Origin: Agromyces sp. LHK192
GTDB taxonomy: Bacteria > Actinomycetota > Actinomycetes > Actinomycetales > Microbacteriaceae
Assembly (NCBI RefSeq): GCF_004006235.1
Contig: NZ_CP034753.1
Span: 2,914,001 to 2,978,000, forward strand
Direction of reading: 5' to 3'
Length of the DNA stretch: 64,000 bases
The position numbers were made by a program, and so were the translations under genes. Every line of letters begins with the position of its first letter. Position 1 is the first letter of the stretch. Positions 27,354 to 36,616 of the stretch are shown piece by piece. The notes beneath the pieces were generated by a model. The model ran no database searches. It had not been told where the DNA came from and was given only the letters and a program-made list of their open reading frames with translations.

Positions 27354-27904
27354 GTGCCGACGCCGCCGCCCGGATCATCCCCCTCGAAGGTCGCCCCGCC
27401 CCCGCGATCGACGGCTCGGCCTTCGTGGCGCCGGGCGCCGTCATCGTCGGCGACGTGCGCCTCGAGGCCGGTTCGAGCGTCTGGTACAACTCGGTCCTGC
27501 GCGCCGAGGCCGCGCCGATCGTGCTGGGCGAGGGCTCGAACCTCCAGGACGCGGTCGTCTGCCACGTCGACCAGGGGTTCCCGCTGACGATCGGTCCCGG
27601 CGTCTCGGTCGGCCACGCCGCGGTGCTGCACGGTTGCACGATCGAGGCGGACTGCCTCATCGGCATGAGCGCGACCGTGCTCAACGGCGCGGTCATCGGC
27701 GAGGGCTCGCTGGTGGCCGCGGGCGCGGTCGTGCTCGAAGGCACGGTCGTGCCGCCCTGGTCACTCGTCGCCGGCGTTCCGGCCAAGGTCCGCCGCGAAC
27801 TCACCGACGCCGAGCGCGACGGCATCCGCCGCAACGCGGGCGCCTACCTCGCGCACCGCGACCTGCACGCGACGTCCCTGGGCCGTACCGGAGACCGGCC
27901 GTGA
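27350..27904 (+). CDS. Gamma-class carbonic anhydrase-like hexapeptide protein
   Basis: A left-handed beta-helix protein of 184 residues made of hexapeptide repeats (VIVGDV, VLNGAV, VVLEGT, etc.). Metal-ligand-like histidines occur in VVCHVDQG and VGHAAVLHGCTIEADC, as in the gamma-CA/YrdA/PaaY family. SVWYNSVLRAE is the usual arginine-containing segment. Many such proteins are carbonic anhydrases, others acyl or thioester enzymes, so activity is not certain. It is coupled to the permease. Confidence 0.85.
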   Translation: MSADAAARIIPLEGRPAPAIDGSAFVAPGAVIVGDVRLEAGSSVWYNSVLRAEAAPIVLGEGSNLQDAVVCHVDQGFPLTIGPGVSVGHAAVLHGCTIEADCLIGMSATVLNGAVIGEGSLVAAGAVVLEGTVVPPWSLVAGVPAKVRRELTDAERDGIRRNAGAYLAHRDLHATSLGRTGDRP

Positions 27905-27944
27905 CGGCGACCGGCCCGAGGCGGAGGCGGGAGCCGACGCTGCC

Positions 27945-28406
27945 ATGACCCGAACCGACTCGGCGAGCCTGCTCGTGCACGCGGCCCCCGACGCCGTGTT
28001 CGCCGCACTCACCGACGCGGACGCGCTCGCGGCATGGCTGCCGCCCGCGGGTATGCACGGACGGTTCGAGCGATTCGACATGCGCACCGGCGGCGGATTC
28101 CGCATGGTGCTCACCTACGACGACGCGACGGATGCCCCGGGCAAGTCGTCCGCCGACGAGGATGTCTCCGACGTCCGCATCGTCCGGATCGACCCGGGCG
28201 AACGCATCGTGCAGGAGGTCGAGTTCGTCTCCGACGACCCCGCGTTCCACGGCACGATGCGGATGACCTGGACGCTGCGCAGCGTCGGCGACGGTACCGT
28301 CGTGGAGGTGCGTGCCGAGGGCGTCCCCTCGGGCATCGGCGCGCGCGACCACGCCGAGGGCATCACCTCATCGCTCGTGAACCTGGCCGGCCACCTCGAG
28401 CGCTGA
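27945..28406 (+). CDS. SRPBCC (AHSA1-like) domain protein
   Basis: A 153-residue START-like protein: LLVHAAPDAVFAALTDADALAAWLPPAGM at the start, GGGFRMVLTY and FHGTMRMTWTLRSVGDGTVVEVRAEGVPSGI later, ending HAEGITSSLVNLAGHLE. The fold binds hydrophobic ligands; no specific role can be assigned. Its 3' end overlaps the convergent gene on the other strand by 39 bp. Confidence 0.85.
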   Translation: MTRTDSASLLVHAAPDAVFAALTDADALAAWLPPAGMHGRFERFDMRTGGGFRMVLTYDDATDAPGKSSADEDVSDVRIVRIDPGERIVQEVEFVSDDPAFHGTMRMTWTLRSVGDGTVVEVRAEGVPSGIGARDHAEGITSSLVNLAGHLER

Positions 28407-29834
28407 GCGAGCCTCCGGTGCGCGACCGAGCCCGGTCGACGATCTCACCGGCTGCACCGCGGCACCGACGTCACCGGCACCGCCCGCGAGCACCCGCCGC
28501 GCCCGCCGCACGGCGCGCACCGCGCCGCGGGCCGGGATCGCGAACGCCATCGCGACCGTGCCGAGCGGTTCGCGGTCTTCGCTTCCGAGCATCTTGCGTC
28601 GCTCGAACGCGCGGCGCAGAGCGCCGCCCGTGAGGTTGTGCCGGCGCTCGAGCGCGGGCAGCGGCGCGGCGGTGCGCTCGACGATCAGCTCGTCGAGCGC
28701 TACGAGCCAGTCGTCGTCGGATGCGGGATGGAAGTAGTTGTCGTCGAGCCAGGCCGGTTCGGGCAACCGCCAGTCGCCCGCGGCGAGCGCCGCTCCGTCG
28801 CCGAACAACCCGCTCCCGGCGAACACCACGTTGATCTGCTTCGGCCCGATGCCGAAGTCGTCGAGCAGGAGCGCGGGCACCCCGGCCGCGATCGCCTCGA
28901 GCACGGCCGTCGAACTCACCGTCACGAGCGCGGCGGCGCGCGCGAGGTGGGCGGCCATCGGCCCGTCCTCGATCACGAGGTTCGCGGGAAGCGTGAAGCC
29001 GAGTTCGCGGTGCACCGCCGGGTCGGCGATGAGCTCGCCGAGGTCGAACTCCTCGAGGTGCGTCTGCGCCTCGCCGGCCCGCGCGCGCACCTTGACGACC
29101 ACCCGCCGCGACGGGTTGCGCCGGGCCGTCTCGCCGAGGATGCCGACCAGCGCGACCCGTTCGTCACGCGTGGCCGGCACCTTCGCCTGCACCGCGAACA
29201 CGATGTCGGATGCCTCGGGCCCTCGCATGGAGCCGGTCGCGGGCGCCGCTGCTGCCGCGGAAGCCGCCGCCGCGTCGGCGAGGAACGGCAGCGTGCCGAG
29301 CGCGAAGCGCGGCCGCTGGGGCAGCGCCTGTGCGACCCCGGTGAAGTCGCGCACCTCACGCCGGCTGTGCAGCACGACGAGGTCGACCTGCTCGCGGTAG
29401 ATCGTCGCCTTCGGCACCGCAGGGATCGTCAGGCCGGGAAACCCGGACACGAGCACCGGGCGGTCGGGCAGCGCGTGCAGGTGCGGTGCCACGACCCGCA
29501 CCAGCGGGCCGCGCAGCGCGAGCAGCACGGCGTCGGGGCGAAGTTCGGCGACGAGCGCGGCGAGGTCGGCGAGGTGCACGCGGTGCGGGGCGTCCGTCGC
29601 CCACCTCGTGCCCGTCAGCGCGGCCGCGAGCTGCCTGGCGCTCGGCCGGACGTCGGTCGCGAGGATCGCGAGGTCGCTGCGCCACCCGGCGGGAAGCCGG
29701 GTCGCGAGCGCGGCGCCCCACTTCAGGTACGAGTCGGTGTCGCCCACGACGAGCAGGTGCCGCGACGCGGCATCCGGCGCCACGCCAGCCGCCGACGCGG
29801 CATCCGCCGGTTCCGGCGTCGACCGTTCGGTCAC
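28368..29834 (-). CDS. Putative glycosyltransferase of the nonulosonate cluster (DUF6716-like)
   Basis: A 488-residue cytoplasmic protein. HLLVVGDTDSYLKWGAALATRLP at the start and VTVSSTAVLEAIAAGVPALLLDDFGIGPKQINVVF in the middle look like a GT-B-type glycosyltransferase or polysialyltransferase-like fold (a donor-binding loop followed by an S-S-x-x-x-E-A/G stretch). Similar proteins accompany NeuB-like genes in Micrococcales. The GTG start overlaps the neuB stop (GTGA). It probably transfers the activated sugar made by its two neighbours; donor and acceptor are unknown. Confidence 0.7.
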   Translation of the reverse strand: MTERSTPEPADAASAAGVAPDAASRHLLVVGDTDSYLKWGAALATRLPAGWRSDLAILATDVRPSARQLAAALTGTRWATDAPHRVHLADLAALVAELRPDAVLLALRGPLVRVVAPHLHALPDRPVLVSGFPGLTIPAVPKATIYREQVDLVVLHSRREVRDFTGVAQALPQRPRFALGTLPFLADAAAASAAAAAPATGSMRGPEASDIVFAVQAKVPATRDERVALVGILGETARRNPSRRVVVKVRARAGEAQTHLEEFDLGELIADPAVHRELGFTLPANLVIEDGPMAAHLARAAALVTVSSTAVLEAIAAGVPALLLDDFGIGPKQINVVFAGSGLFGDGAALAAGDWRLPEPAWLDDNYFHPASDDDWLVALDELIVERTAAPLPALERRHNLTGGALRRAFERRKMLGSEDREPLGTVAMAFAIPARGAVRAVRRARRVLAGGAGDVGAAVQPVRSSTGLGRAPEARSALEVAGQVHER

Positions 29835-30712
29835 ACGAGCACCCGGCGCAGCTTCGCCTTCGGGGCGAGCTCCCCCGGGAAGACGCGCTTCACGCCGTCG
29901 CCCATCGCCTCCTCGATGATGCGGATGTCCCGCACGAGGTGCTCGAGGCCCTGCGGCTCGAGCGACGCCGAGTGGTCGCTGCCCCACATCGTGCGGTCGA
30001 GCGTGATGTGGCGTTCGACCGCGACGGCGCCGAGCGCGACGGCGGCGAGCGAGATCTGCAGGCCGCGCTCGTGGCCCGAGTACCCGATCGGCACCCCGGC
30101 GTAGCGTTCGCGCAGCGTGTGGATCGTGCGGAGGTTCGCCTCCTCGTGCGGCATCGGGTAGCTGCTGGTCGCGTGCAGCATCACCAGGCGACCGGTGCCG
30201 GTGCCGCCGAGCGCCTCGACCGCGGCGTCGATCTCGGCGATCGTCGACATGCCCGTCGAGAGGATCACCGGCTTGCCGGTCGCGGCGACGGCGTCGAGCA
30301 GCGGCAGGTCGGTCACCGAGGCCGACGCGATCTTGTGCGCGGCCGCACCGACCTCCTCGAGGAACGCGACCGACGGCTCGTCCCACGGCGACGCGAACCA
30401 GTCGAGGCCCGACAGGTCGGCGTGGCGCGCGACCTCGAGGTACTCGTCGCGGCCGAACTCGACCCGGCGACGGTAGTCGAGGTAGCTCATGGTGCCCCAC
30501 GGCGTCTCGCGCGGGACGTCCTTCATGTGCTCGGGCGTCGCGAGCTCCGGCGTGCGCTTCTGGAACTTCACGGCCTGGCATCCCGCCGCCGCCGCGACGT
30601 CGATCAGGCGCTTCGCGATCTCGACGTCGCCGTTGTGGTTCAGGCCGATCTCGGCGATGACGTAGGCGGGTCGGCCTGCGCCGACCTCGTGGCGACCGAT
30701 GCGGACGGACAT
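29831..30712 (-). CDS. N-acetylneuraminate synthase-like protein (NeuB catalytic domain only)
   Basis: Condenses phosphoenolpyruvate with an N-acyl-mannosamine-type sugar. The TIM-barrel domain is complete: YVIAEIGLNHNGDVEIAKRLIDVAAAAGCQAVKFQKR, DWFASPWDEPSVAFLEEVG, HKIASASVTDLPLLDAVAATGKPVILSTGMST, HATSSYPMPHEEANLRTIHTLRE, GYSGHERGLQISLAAVALGAVAVERHIT. The protein stops at 293 residues, whereas classical NeuB (~340-350) ends in a SAF/antifreeze-like domain that helps bind the sugar; here it is absent. The gene starts 1 nt after the stop of the cytidylyltransferase gene. Confidence 0.9.
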   Translation of the reverse strand: MSVRIGRHEVGAGRPAYVIAEIGLNHNGDVEIAKRLIDVAAAAGCQAVKFQKRTPELATPEHMKDVPRETPWGTMSYLDYRRRVEFGRDEYLEVARHADLSGLDWFASPWDEPSVAFLEEVGAAAHKIASASVTDLPLLDAVAATGKPVILSTGMSTIAEIDAAVEALGGTGTGRLVMLHATSSYPMPHEEANLRTIHTLRERYAGVPIGYSGHERGLQISLAAVALGAVAVERHITLDRTMWGSDHSASLEPQGLEHLVRDIRIIEEAMGDGVKRVFPGELAPKAKLRRVLV

Positions 30713-30713
30713 G

Positions 30714-32033
30714 TCAGGCTCCTTCGATGGCGGTGGCGTAGGTGGGGCGATTCGCGTCCCCGGATGCTGCGGCGGCCCGGGCCGCGAGCACGGCGTCGGC
30801 GAGTTCGCGGACCGCGCCGGCCCCGCCGCGGCGCTGCAGCACGACCCGCGCGACCCGGTGCACGTCGGGGATCGCGTCGGCGACCGCGATGGGCCAGCCG
30901 ACGATCTCGAGCGCCGGCAGGTCGCCGCGGTCGTTGCCGACGTAGGCGATGCGATCGAGCGCGATGCCCTGTTCCACCGCCCACTCGCGCAGCGCGGCTC
31001 CCTTGTCGGCGACGCCCTGGCGCACCTCGACGCCGAGCTTCGCCGCGCGGGCCGAGACGACCGGATGCGTCTCCGCCGAGAGGATGAGCACCGGCACGCC
31101 CGCCTCGCGCAGCCGCGCGACACCGGCCCCGTCGCTGCGGCTCACGCGCACGAACTCGACGCCCGCCTCGCCGACGATCGCGGTGTCGTCGGTGTGCACG
31201 CCGTCGAAGTCGGTCACGACCGCGTCCACGTCGACGCCGTGCGACGCGCCGTCGATGAGGTTGGCGAGCGCCTGCGCGACGACGAGGTCGGCCGCCGTAT
31301 CGATCTCGACCCCGTGCAGCTCCGGCACGAGCTGCACGCCGACGCGCCCGAAGAAGCGGTGGCCCGCCGCACGGAACCCCGCCGTGCGCATCGCGTAGAA
31401 CGCGCCGGTCTCACGGAACTCCGGCTGGCGCTCCTGCCGGCGAAGCCGCACGGCAGCGTCGTGGTTCACGCCGATGGCGCCGGCCGCGAACCCAGCCCGC
31501 TCGCTCGCCTCGACCTCGCGCCACAGGAACGCGTGGTTCGGAACGGCCGAGAACACGCTGTCGACGTCGCCGGTCGCGACCCTCGCGACCGCGGCGTCGA
31601 GGTCGGACGGGTCGACGAACGGGCTCGTCGCCTGGATGAACACGACGACGGGTGCCTCGCCCCGCGGGTTCCCCCGAGCCGCGGTGGGCCCGTCGTCGTG
31701 GCTGTGCGCCGCATCGGCGGCTGGTTCGGGATGCAGCGCGCCCAGCGCGTGCAGCAGCGCGGACTCGCTCGTCGCCGTGTCGCCCGACAGCGCGGCCGGC
31801 CGGTCGACGATCTCGGCGCCGGCGGCCCGGGCGACCCGGGCGATCTCGTCGTCGTCGGTCGACACCACGACGCGGCCGATCGTCTCGGCAGCCCTGGCGG
31901 CCGCGACCGCGCGCGCCACGAGCGGCACGCCGCCGACGCGCATGACGTTCTTGCCCGGCAGGCCCTTCGACCCGCCGCGCGCCGGGATCACGGCGACCGC
32001 GGTACCGCGCAGACGGGGATCGATTCGGGCCAT
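30714..32033 (-). CDS. CMP-nonulosonate cytidylyltransferase fused to HAD phosphatase (NeuA-like)
   Basis: A 439-residue two-domain enzyme. The N-terminal half has the CMP-sialate synthetase signature AVIPARGGSKGLPGKNVMRVGG (residues 14-35), VVVSTDDDEIARVA, FIQATSPFVDPSDLD and FRETGAFYAMR. The C-terminal half (about residue 265 on) is a KdsC/HAD phosphatase: VVTDFDGVHTDD with both nucleophile aspartates, VLILSAET, KGAALREW and AYVGNDRGDLPAL. It would both activate and dephosphorylate a nonulosonic acid. Vertebrate CMAS has a similar, inactive-looking tail; here the HAD catalytic residues look intact. Confidence 0.9.
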   Translation of the reverse strand: MARIDPRLRGTAVAVIPARGGSKGLPGKNVMRVGGVPLVARAVAAARAAETIGRVVVSTDDDEIARVARAAGAEIVDRPAALSGDTATSESALLHALGALHPEPAADAAHSHDDGPTAARGNPRGEAPVVVFIQATSPFVDPSDLDAAVARVATGDVDSVFSAVPNHAFLWREVEASERAGFAAGAIGVNHDAAVRLRRQERQPEFRETGAFYAMRTAGFRAAGHRFFGRVGVQLVPELHGVEIDTAADLVVAQALANLIDGASHGVDVDAVVTDFDGVHTDDTAIVGEAGVEFVRVSRSDGAGVARLREAGVPVLILSAETHPVVSARAAKLGVEVRQGVADKGAALREWAVEQGIALDRIAYVGNDRGDLPALEIVGWPIAVADAIPDVHRVARVVLQRRGGAGAVRELADAVLAARAAAASGDANRPTYATAIEGA

Positions 32034-32117
32034 GCGGGCACGCTACGTCGGCGACGTGACCCGACGGTGGCGCGACGGTGAACGCTCCGGGGGCGCCCGG
32101 TGGACGGGGCGCGACGA

Positions 32118-32161
32118 CGGATGCCCCGGTGCCCGCGCGGTGCGCGAGCCCGGGGCATCCG
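32118..32161. terminator. Terminator downstream of folD
   Basis: CGGATGCCCCGG (32118-32129) pairs with CCGGGGCATCCG (32150-32161), a 12-bp stem. The 20-nt GC-rich loop can pair further. It is the same family as the terminators at 7.85 and 51.56 kb. Confidence 0.75.
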
Positions 32162-32197
32162 ATCAGCGGTCGTGCGCCGACGGTGCGCCGCCCGCTC

Positions 32198-33082
32198 TCA
32201 GCCGGCCAGCTGCAGTTCCGCCGCCTTCACGACGTTCGCCAGCAGCATCGCCCGGGTCATCGGGCCGACCCCGCCCGGGTTCGGCGACAGGAACCCGGCC
32301 ACCTCGGCCACGGCCGGGTCGACGTCGCCCGTGAGCCGGCCCTTGCCGGTCTCCTCGTCCTGCACCCGGGTGATGCCGACGTCGAGCACCGCAGCGCCCG
32401 GCTTGACCCAGTCCGCCTGCACGAGGTGCGGCACGCCGACCGCGGCCACGACGATGTCGGCCCGGCGCACCTCGGCGGCCAGGTCGGTCGTGCGCGAATG
32501 CGTGAGCGTGACCGTCGCGTCGAGGCCCTTGCGCGTGAAGAGCAGCCCCAGCGGCCGACCGACCGTCAACCCGCGGCCGATCACCGTCACGTGCTGCCCG
32601 CGGATCGGCACGTCGTACCGGCGCAGCATCTCGACGATGCCCGCCGGCGTGCACGGCAGCGGCGACCGCAGCTCGCCCTCGATGCCGAGCACGAGTCGAC
32701 CGAGGTTCGTCGGGTGCAGTCCGTCGGCGTCCTTCGACGGATCGATCGCCTCGAGCGCCGCGTGCTCGTCGAGCCCGGCGGGCAACGGGAGCTGCACGAT
32801 GTACCCCGTCACCTCGCGAGCCTGGTTCAGGTCGCGGATCGCCGCGAGCACGTCGGCCTGCGTGGCCGACGACGGCAGGTCGACGCGGATCGACTCGATG
32901 CCGACCTCGGCGCAGTCGCGGTGCTTGCCCGCGACGTACGACTTCGAGCCCGGGTCGTCGCCGACCAGCAACGTGCCGAGCCCGGGCACCACGCCGTGCG
33001 CACGCAGGTGCGCGATGCGATCGGCGAGTTCCGACTTCACGGCCGACGCGGTCGCGACGCCGTCCAACTTCACCGCGGTCAT
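32198..33082 (-). CDS. folD: Methylenetetrahydrofolate dehydrogenase/cyclohydrolase FolD
   Basis: Bifunctional one-carbon enzyme interconverting 5,10-methylene- and 10-formyl-THF, 294 residues. Signatures present: [27 protein letters not shown] with the catalytic Lys/Tyr region, [58 protein letters not shown] and the end motif [32 protein letters not shown]. It lies 17 nt after glyA and is presumably cotranscribed under the ZTP riboswitch. Confidence 0.96.
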   Translation of the reverse strand: MTAVKLDGVATASAVKSELADRIAHLRAHGVVPGLGTLLVGDDPGSKSYVAGKHRDCAEVGIESIRVDLPSSATQADVLAAIRDLNQAREVTGYIVQLPLPAGLDEHAALEAIDPSKDADGLHPTNLGRLVLGIEGELRSPLPCTPAGIVEMLRRYDVPIRGQHVTVIGRGLTVGRPLGLLFTRKGLDATVTLTHSRTTDLAAEVRRADIVVAAVGVPHLVQADWVKPGAAVLDVGITRVQDEETGKGRLTGDVDPAVAEVAGFLSPNPGGVGPMTRAMLLANVVKAAELQLAG

Positions 33083-33099
33083 GCGGGTCTCCCCTCGCC

Positions 33100-34374
33100 C
33101 TACTGCTCGAGGCCGGGGTACAGCGGGAACCGACCGGTGAGCGCCTCGACCCGGGCGCGCAGCGCCGGAAGGTCGGCGCCGCCCTTGAGCGTCTCGGCGA
33201 TGATGTCGGCGACCTCGGTGAACTCGGCGTCGCCGAAGCCACGGGTCGCAAGGGCGGGCGTGCCGATGCGCAGGCCGGAGGTGACCATCGGCGGGCGCGG
33301 GTCGAACGGCACCGCGTTGCGGTTCACCGTGATGAGCGCTTCGTGCAGCAGGTCCTCGGCCTGCTTGCCGTCGATCTCGCTGTTGCGGAGGTCGGCGAGC
33401 ACGAGGTGCACGTCGGTGCCGCCCGTGAGCACGTCCACGCCGGCGGCGCGGGTGTCGTCGGCGGTGAGGCGGTCCGCGAGGATCGCGGCGCCGCGCAGCG
33501 TGCGCTCCTGGCGGTCCGTGAACTCCTCGGACGCGGCGATCTTGAACGCGGTGGCCTTCGCCGCGATGACGTGCATGAGCGGGCCGCCCTGCTGGCCCGG
33601 GAACACGTTCGAGTTCAGCTTCTTCTGCAGGTCGGCGTCGTTGGTCAGGATGAAGCCCGAGCGCGGGCCGCCGATCGTCTTGTGCACGGTCGACGACACG
33701 ACGTCGGCGTAGGGCACGGGCGAGGGGTGCAGGCCCGCGGCGACGAGGCCGGCGAAGTGCGCCATGTCGACCCAGAGCTTGGCGCCGACCTCGTCGGCGA
33801 TCGCCCGGAACGCCTCGAAGTCGAGGTGGCGCGGGTACGCCGACCAGCCGGCGATGAGCACCTGCGGCTTGTGCTCGAGGGCGGCGTCGCGCACCCGGTC
33901 CATGTCGACGCGGAACGACTCGGGGTCGACGCCGTACGCGACGGCGTTGTACAGCTTGCCCGAGAAGTTCAGGCGCATGCCGTGCGTGAGGTGGCCGCCG
34001 TGTGCGAGCTCGAGGCCGAGGATGGTGTCGCCGGGCGTCGCGATGGCCGAGAGCACGGCCGCGTTCGCGGAGGCGCCGGAGTGGGGCTGGACGTTCGCGA
34101 ACTGCGACCCGAAGAGCGACTTCGCGCGCTCGATCGCGAGGTTCTCGGCGACGTCGACGTACTCGCAGCCGCCGTAGTAGCGACGGCCGGGGTACCCCTC
34201 GGCGTACTTGTTGGTGAGCACCGAGCCCTGCGACTGCAGGACCGAGACGGGCACGAAGTTCTCGCTCGCGATCATCTCGAGGTAGTCGCGCTGGCGGCCC
34301 AGCTCGAGTTCGAGGACCTCCGCGATCTCGGGATCGACGACGGACAGCGGCTGGTTGAAGACCGATTCGGCCAA
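33100..34374 (-). CDS. glyA: Serine hydroxymethyltransferase
   Basis: PLP enzyme making glycine and methylene-THF from serine, 424 residues. Marks: [52 protein letters not shown], the PLP-lysine motif [18 protein letters not shown] and the C-terminal [16 protein letters not shown] at 34374 is chosen because AAAGGAG stands 6 nt upstream and the length matches the family; the open frame reaches GTG at 34407 but that would place the ribosome-binding site inside. It is first in glyA-folD. Confidence 0.95.
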   Translation of the reverse strand: MAESVFNQPLSVVDPEIAEVLELELGRQRDYLEMIASENFVPVSVLQSQGSVLTNKYAEGYPGRRYYGGCEYVDVAENLAIERAKSLFGSQFANVQPHSGASANAAVLSAIATPGDTILGLELAHGGHLTHGMRLNFSGKLYNAVAYGVDPESFRVDMDRVRDAALEHKPQVLIAGWSAYPRHLDFEAFRAIADEVGAKLWVDMAHFAGLVAAGLHPSPVPYADVVSSTVHKTIGGPRSGFILTNDADLQKKLNSNVFPGQQGGPLMHVIAAKATAFKIAASEEFTDRQERTLRGAAILADRLTADDTRAAGVDVLTGGTDVHLVLADLRNSEIDGKQAEDLLHEALITVNRNAVPFDPRPPMVTSGLRIGTPALATRGFGDAEFTEVADIIAETLKGGADLPALRARVEALTGRFPLYPGLEQ

Positions 34375-34443
34375 GGCTGGCTCCTTTGAGCAGGTGGGAC
34401 GGACCAAGAGATGCTGCCTCGCGCGACTCGCGACGAGGTTCGC

Positions 34444-34523
34444 GTACCGGCCCAGGCGTGCGGTCGGTCCGTACCAGTCGCTCCCCGATGGGCACCCATC
34501 TCAACGCCAGTCGCGACGGGTAC
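34444..34523 (-). promoter_or_regulatory. ZTP (pfl) riboswitch upstream of glyA-folD
   Basis: On the minus strand the leader reads GTCGCGACTGGCG, then CATCGGGGAGCGAC, then GCACGCCTGGGCC, in the order and spacing of the conserved blocks of the pfl/ZTP aptamer (GCGACTGGCG, CCGGGGAGC, CCGCCTGGGC). Flanking GTACC and GGTAC could close P1. ZTP switches turn on one-carbon genes when ZMP/ZTP accumulates during 10-formyl-THF shortage; glyA and folD are classic targets. A -10-like TAGGGT lies just ahead (34525-34530). A GC-rich stem-forming stretch follows before the ribosome-binding site. Confidence 0.88.
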
Positions 34524-34600
34524 CACCCTAGCAACGGATCGGCGCCGGGCACTGTCCGAATGGCGGCGATCGTGGGATGCTCTTGGTAAAGATCCCTTCC

Positions 34601-34644
34601 TTCCAGTTCCTGCCCTCCAGTTCCTGCCCTTCCAGCTCCTGCCC
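34601..34644. repeat. Three tandem 14-15-bp repeats in the hexosaminidase leader
   Basis: TTCCAGTTCCTGCCC, TCCAGTTCCTGCCC and TTCCAGCTCCTGCCC follow each other directly, ending 12 nt before the start codon of the GH20 gene. They occupy the place where a ribosome-binding site is expected (GAGGA follows at 34646). Confidence 0.85.
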
Positions 34645-34656
34645 TGAGGACACCGC

Positions 34657-36387
34657 ATGCGACGACGCACGACCCGCTCGACCCCGCCCGACCGGAATCG
34701 ACGAGCGACCGCGACCGTGGCCGCCCTCGCGACCATCGGCACCCTCGGAGTCATGCTCACCGCCTGCACCTGGACCGCACCACAGAATGGTTCCCCCATG
34801 ACCACCGGAATCGTCCCGCTCCCCGCATCCGCCGAGTACCGCCCCGATGACACGCCGTTCCGACTCGCCGGCGACACGAAGCTCGTCGCGTCCGGCGACG
34901 GCGCCGCCGCGATCGCCGAGCTCCTCGCCGATCGCCTCCGCGGCGGAACCGGATACGACCTGCCCGTCGTCGACGGCATGGAGGGAGGGGCATCCGACAT
35001 CGTCCTGGTCGTGCGCGGGGCATCCGCCGGCGAGTCGACGACCGACCCCGCCGCCGACGCGTACACGCTCGAGACCGGTGCCGACGGCGCCCGCATCGAG
35101 GCCGACGCCGCCTCGGGGCTCTTCCGCGGCACCCAGTCGCTGCTGCAACTGCTGCCGCCGGATGCCTCGGGTCGGACCCCGGCACCCGCCGACGGCTTCG
35201 CCGCCGTCGCGGCGTCCGTCGACGACCGCCCGCGATTCGCCTACCGCGGGGCGTCGCTCGACGTCGCCCGCCACTTCATGCCCGTCGACGACGTGCTGTC
35301 GTACATCGACGCGATCGCGTTCCTGAAGTTCAACGTGCTGCACCTCCACCTCACCGACGACCAGGGCTGGCGCATCCGCATCGACGCCTGGCCGCAGCTC
35401 ACCGACCTCGGCGGGCAGACCGCCGTCTGGCACGACGAGGGCGGCTATTACACCAAGGACGACTACCGCCGGATCGTCGAGTACGCGGCCGCGCGTTCGG
35501 TCACCGTCGTTCCCGAGATCGACCTGCCGGGCCACACCAACGCCGCGCTGAGCTCGGTCCCGGAACTCAACTGCGACGGTGTCGCGACCGAGCCGTACCA
35601 CGGCATCGAGGTCGGCTTCAGTTCGCTGTGCGCCTCACCCGAACGGGCCGAGGTCACCGACCGGTTCCTCGCCGACGTGCTCGGCGAGGTCGCAGCGATG
35701 ACGCCCGGCCCCTGGCTGCACGTCGGCGGCGACGAATCGCACGCGACGAGCCCCGAGGACTACGTGAACCTCGTCGACCGGATCACCGCGACCGGCGCGG
35801 CGACCGGCAAGACCGTGATCGGATGGCACGAGATCGGGGCCTCCCGGAACCTCCCGCCCGGCACCATCGGCCAGTACTGGGGATTCGTCGGCGCCACCGA
35901 CGACGCCGAGGGCGCCCCCGGCGACGAGGCCGCCGCGGCGGCGGAAACCCTCGCCGACACCCGGTCGTTCGTCGAGCAGGGCGGCCGGGTGATCTTCTCC
36001 CCCGCCGACGTCGCCTACCTCGACATGAAGTACGTCGAGGACCCGCAGAACGCGCTCGGCCAGGACATCGGCCTGCAATGGGCGAAGGGTCCGACGACGC
36101 TCGAGGAGGCGTACGGATGGGAGCCCGCCGACATCGTGCCGGGCGTCGGCGAGGCCGACATCCTCGGCGTCGAGGCCCCCATCTGGACCGAGACCCTGCG
36201 GACCATGGACGACGTCGAGTTCATGGCCTTCCCGCGCATCACCGGCATCGCCGAGATCGCCTGGTCGCCGCGGGTCGAGGGCGGGCGCGACGAGGAGGCG
36301 TTCGTCGAGCGCGTCGCCGGGCTCGCCCCCTACTGGGATGCCGCGGGCGTCGAGTTCTACCGCATCCGCGGGATCGACTGGCGTTAG
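34657..36387 (+). CDS. GH20 beta-N-acetylhexosaminidase lipoprotein
   Basis: Exo-hexosaminidase of 576 residues that removes terminal GlcNAc/GalNAc. A lipoprotein signal ([16 protein letters not shown], lipobox LTAC, Cys about residue 37) anchors it outside the cell. The GH20 N-terminal domain is followed by the barrel: [58 protein letters not shown] and the catalytic Asp-Glu pair in WLHVGGDES (about residues 358-359). The substrate-assisted mechanism is expected. Placed close to chitin and GalNAc loci, it can supply monosaccharides to either. Confidence 0.93.
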   Translation: MRRRTTRSTPPDRNRRATATVAALATIGTLGVMLTACTWTAPQNGSPMTTGIVPLPASAEYRPDDTPFRLAGDTKLVASGDGAAAIAELLADRLRGGTGYDLPVVDGMEGGASDIVLVVRGASAGESTTDPAADAYTLETGADGARIEADAASGLFRGTQSLLQLLPPDASGRTPAPADGFAAVAASVDDRPRFAYRGASLDVARHFMPVDDVLSYIDAIAFLKFNVLHLHLTDDQGWRIRIDAWPQLTDLGGQTAVWHDEGGYYTKDDYRRIVEYAAARSVTVVPEIDLPGHTNAALSSVPELNCDGVATEPYHGIEVGFSSLCASPERAEVTDRFLADVLGEVAAMTPGPWLHVGGDESHATSPEDYVNLVDRITATGAATGKTVIGWHEIGASRNLPPGTIGQYWGFVGATDDAEGAPGDEAAAAAETLADTRSFVEQGGRVIFSPADVAYLDMKYVEDPQNALGQDIGLQWAKGPTTLEEAYGWEPADIVPGVGEADILGVEAPIWTETLRTMDDVEFMAFPRITGIAEIAWSPRVEGGRDEEAFVERVAGLAPYWDAAGVEFYRIRGIDWR

Positions 36388-36436
36388 CCCGCGCGCATCG
36401 CGCACGCGCACCCTTCACCTGTCGACCCGTGCCGAA

Positions 36437-36505
36437 TTCAGGAGATCGGAGGCTGCTCAGGACTGATCTGCAGGTTCGGTCCTGAGCAGCCTCCGATCTC
36501 CTGAA
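36437..36505. repeat. 69-nt palindromic element, copy A (27-bp perfect stem)
   Basis: The left arm 36437-36463 (TTCAGGAGATCGGAGGCTGC...) pairs perfectly with the right arm 36479-36505 around a 15-nt loop. It is followed by AAACCGG, shared with copy B at 37.5 kb. It may act as the terminator of the hexosaminidase gene. Confidence 0.9.
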
Positions 36506-36616
36506 ACCGGTACGGCCGAGCGCCCAATTGCTTCTGCACAGCCCGCGATGGGCGACGAGTACCCGACTCCCGGTTCGACGCGGCTCCGGCACGACCCGGC
36601 CGCGGGAGCATCGGGC

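Noticed and set aside
34375-34600. Glycine riboswitch upstream of glyA
   Set aside because: The conserved blocks match the ZTP aptamer, and glycine-aptamer landmarks are absent.
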